In this document: piece after piece, positions 61,759 to 64,000 of the stretch | Position numbering within the stretch: the first letter of the stretch is position 1 | How the letters are laid out: each line of letters starts with the position of its first letter | Assembly (NCBI GenBank): GCA_014526335.1 | Contig: JACTAT010000059.1 | Span: forward strand, 3,309,312-3,373,311 | Length of the DNA: 64,000 bases | From: Chrysaora quinquecirrha | Lineage: Eukaryota > Cnidaria > Scyphozoa > Semaeostomeae > Pelagiidae | Direction: 5' to 3' | Program-made: the position numbers and the translations under genes | Notes under the pieces: model-generated | Seen by the model: only the letters and a program-made list of their open reading frames with translations | The model's database searches: none | Told to the model about the DNA's origin: nothing

Positions 61759-63781
61759 GAGGTTGGTTGAAACATCGCAAAATAACCATCAGCTTCCAGT
61801 TCAAGATAATGTAATAAGTTTAAAAACGTGCACATTTAAGAACATTGTTTGAGTCAGTATAAGATCGTCGAGTTGTATAAGATCAATCAAGTTATTTGTT
61901 AAGTATAATCGCTCATCCTTACATACATCCCAAGTACATTTGGGTAGATCATTAATATCGGGATGAATGCAGCTTGTATTACACTGGCAGCAATGGATAG
62001 CCTTTCAGATCGAAACGTTTGTGGGCAATTTTTCGGGTATAATTTTAAAAATTTGTAGGTCCTAAGATCGGTGCGATATGTTTATATTTAAGAACACCTT
62101 ATGTAAATCTCCCTTCTGGAAAGCCAATCCTATTTTTATGAATCGCCAACAAAGAGAAATGTTAAGGCTGATTATTATATGATACAAATACGGTATAAGA
62201 TGTTTATATTGCGGTATTAAGGGCTTTTTAGAGTCGTGGGGAAAAGTTTCTTAGTAAGTGGAAAACTTAATAAAAGCATGAAGTTTTTGGTCGTTTATAA
62301 GAACTGTCTTATAATATCTTGTATCATGATTATTTGAATTGTTTAATATAGCGATTCCAGATTTGCGATACCGTTCTTCTATTCTGAATTTTTTCTTAGT
62401 TCTTATAAATCCTTCTGAGTTGTTTGATGTTGAGAAATAAGACCATCATCAAATTTTCAACAACAAAAACTTATTTACTGACTTTCTGGTAGAGCCTATT
62501 CCGTTGTAGAGCTTTCCTTTTCATTTTTACAAATGTTTGAGCCAAATTGTTTCTTTAATAACTGCCTGCATTTAATAAGCGCCATTCATTATTGTTGGAA
62601 CCCGAGGGCAGGACACACAGACCCAGAAAAAGTTAAATATTTGGAGGCTATTTCGGAAATTGCTGTTTCAAAATCAACTAGGCATGCACATGGTGAAGTC
62701 GTTCTTCCAAGTAACCATATGTCGTTTCGTCGGGAAATAATTAAGGTTGAGCATTGCCGAGCCGAAGATAGGATGCCCCCAGGATCCCTATTGCCTTTCC
62801 GAGTAGTTACTAAATCAATAAATAATGCATGGGCTCGTTTTGTTGCATTAACATTGCATAAACATTAACTTTTTCAAATGTATATTTTTTAACAAAAATC
62901 GAAAAATACTTTTTAAATTAATAAACAGTAAATAACGTATTAAAATAACTGTTAACATTAGTTTGTTTAACGTAAGTCCAAACCTAACTATTAACCTTAA
63001 TACGGATTTTTCAAACGAAATGAATAAGATAGTGAGGATAGTAGGACAGGCCGGCTTGTGTGCAGTGGTGATACCTTCCTTCTAGGAAGCAACCTGCCGT
63101 CCCTATTCCGTACAACTGCTTTGCAATGATTTTAACATTTTCAACCTGCATGCCTCAAACAATTCAAAACAGAAAACAATGCTTAATTCAACAAATTGCT
63201 AGAGCGTAATGAAAATGGCATTTCTAAGGTTTTTCTTGGCTTTTAATGCCTCTGAAGTTCTCATGTTTTCCTTTCAAAGATCCCCTGGCAAACCTCCCCC
63301 CCCCCCCCCAACAACATTAAATACCAGTGTTTCAAAGTCGAGATGAAGTAGAGAACACCGAGTAGATTTTTGTTATCCTATATAGAACATCGCGCAACAT
63401 ACATAGTAGGTAATGCCAGTAAGAGAGTTGGGTTAATCAGATACTTGCTATCAATCACTATCAGAACTTCAAGTGCTCTGCCTAGCTTTTTCTGTTGACT
63501 TGACCATGTTCCCTGGAGTCCAAATCAAGGTTTTTTTTTTCACCTTAGCGTATTCCTTTCATCAAAATATTTGTCGTCTTGCAAAGGTCGAGAACAAGAT
63601 TTGGGCCCCATATTTGGTACTCGAAATCCTGTACTCAAAGCCTCGATTATACAAAAGGATTTTATCATAGTAGTGTAAATAATGGCAAGTTACTCTTGTG
63701 TCATAGATGAGAACTTATTAACAAATAAAACACTGAAAACGATATTAATTAAACAGAATTACTACACCTGGTAGAACATTG
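61759..63781. other. Convergent 3' intergenic region between PUF60 and the SENP-like gene
   Basis: Presumed PUF60 3' untranslated sequence followed by intergenic DNA. A 111-codon plus-strand frame at 62533-62868 has no recognised domain and is not called as a gene. A C-run lies at about 63297-63310. Confidence 0.4.
62269..62274 (+). terminator. Candidate PUF60 polyadenylation signal AATAAA
   Basis: Canonical AATAAA about 510 bases after the PUF60 stop codon, followed within 30 bases by a GT/T-rich stretch. The actual cleavage site is not known. Confidence 0.35.
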
Positions 63782-64000
63782 TCATGTGTTCTGAGCGGTG
63801 TAACGTGTCTTTGAAAGTTCAAAAATAAGGTCTTTTATTTGACCACGTTTATTTTCAACAACTTCTGTTGTGAACCAATCCTCCTTCTTAATAGGTGGCT
63901 TGTAATTGGTAATGGGATGCTTGAAAAAGCTTTCTGCAAACTGCAATACATACACGCCACAATCGCAATCATTAGTTTGCAGTGGTATTTTTGGGAAAGA
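63782..64000 (-). CDS. SENP6/SENP7-like SUMO protease, C-terminal exon, partial
   Basis: The last 72 codons of a Ulp1/C48 cysteine protease, running in from the right window edge and ending in TGA at 63784-63782. The visible peptide contains IPLQTNDCDCGVYVLQFAES, the active-site block of the family: the catalytic cysteine is the one in DCG, and the glutamine six residues before it is the oxyanion-hole residue. What follows (PIKKEDWFTTEVVENKR) is laid out like the SENP6/SENP7 tail, enzymes that trim SUMO chains in the nucleus. The catalytic His and Asp would lie upstream, outside the window. The gene is convergent with PUF60. Assignment to the C48 family is firm; SENP6/7 over other SENPs is probable. 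Confidence 0.85.
   Translation of the reverse strand, partial: SFPKIPLQTNDCDCGVYVLQFAESFFKHPITNYKPPIKKEDWFTTEVVENKRGQIKDLIFELSKTRYTAQNT

Noticed and set aside
62533..62868. 111-codon plus-strand frame after PUF60
   Set aside because: Reads like protein in part, but I recognise no domain, it lacks a convincing acceptor, and it lies between two convergent genes; left uncalled.

Overview
The window is an AT-rich, intron-rich, repeat-dense piece of an invertebrate animal genome. GT-AG introns interrupt every recognisable gene. The proteins are animal-type (a PUF60 splicing factor, a RERG/RASL-type small GTPase, a SENP6/7-type SUMO protease), and no prokaryotic, plant or viral gene order is visible. 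A cnidarian or similar early-branching animal fits best, but that is an inference from overall character, not from a diagnostic marker.

Layout. 1-18.4 kb: no gene I can support; a 28-bp minisatellite at the left edge, five copies or fragments of a small TA-flanked inverted-repeat element, a 51-bp tandem array, GAT and CAA microsatellites and tRNA-like SINE pieces. 18.4-21.1 kb: a candidate two-exon gene on the minus strand for a 142-residue cysteine-containing protein. 21.2-29.4 kb: mostly empty, with one unassigned candidate exon near 24.8 kb. 29.4-37.7 kb: a complete four-exon Ras-like GTPase gene on the minus strand, whose 6.8-kb first intron is full of repeats. 37.7-50.7 kb: intergenic, with degenerate CAG/GTA trinucleotide arrays (38.8-41.1 kb), a 2.6-kb foldback element with 1.1-kb arms (42.3-44.9 kb) and a smaller relative (47.3-48.1 kb). 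50.8-61.8 kb: a complete 13-exon PUF60 gene on the plus strand. At the right edge, convergent with PUF60, lies the C-terminal exon of a SENP6/7-like SUMO protease gene.

The three recognised genes do not form a pathway. The most unusual feature is a family of at least ten short elements (about 140-396 bp) that share the ends TACAC...GTGTA, a T-run and an ATAAG-like step. Each carries its own version of a short internal word (for example AAGAAACT, AAGAAAGT, AAGGAACT or AAGCAACT), repeated many times and matching the word at its own termini. Terminal and internal words therefore change together from element to element. The foldback element with minisatellite arms and an apparent 5-bp target-site duplication is the second main point of interest.

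Exon boundaries were read by eye from splice consensus, reading phase and family similarity. No alignment or transcript data were available.
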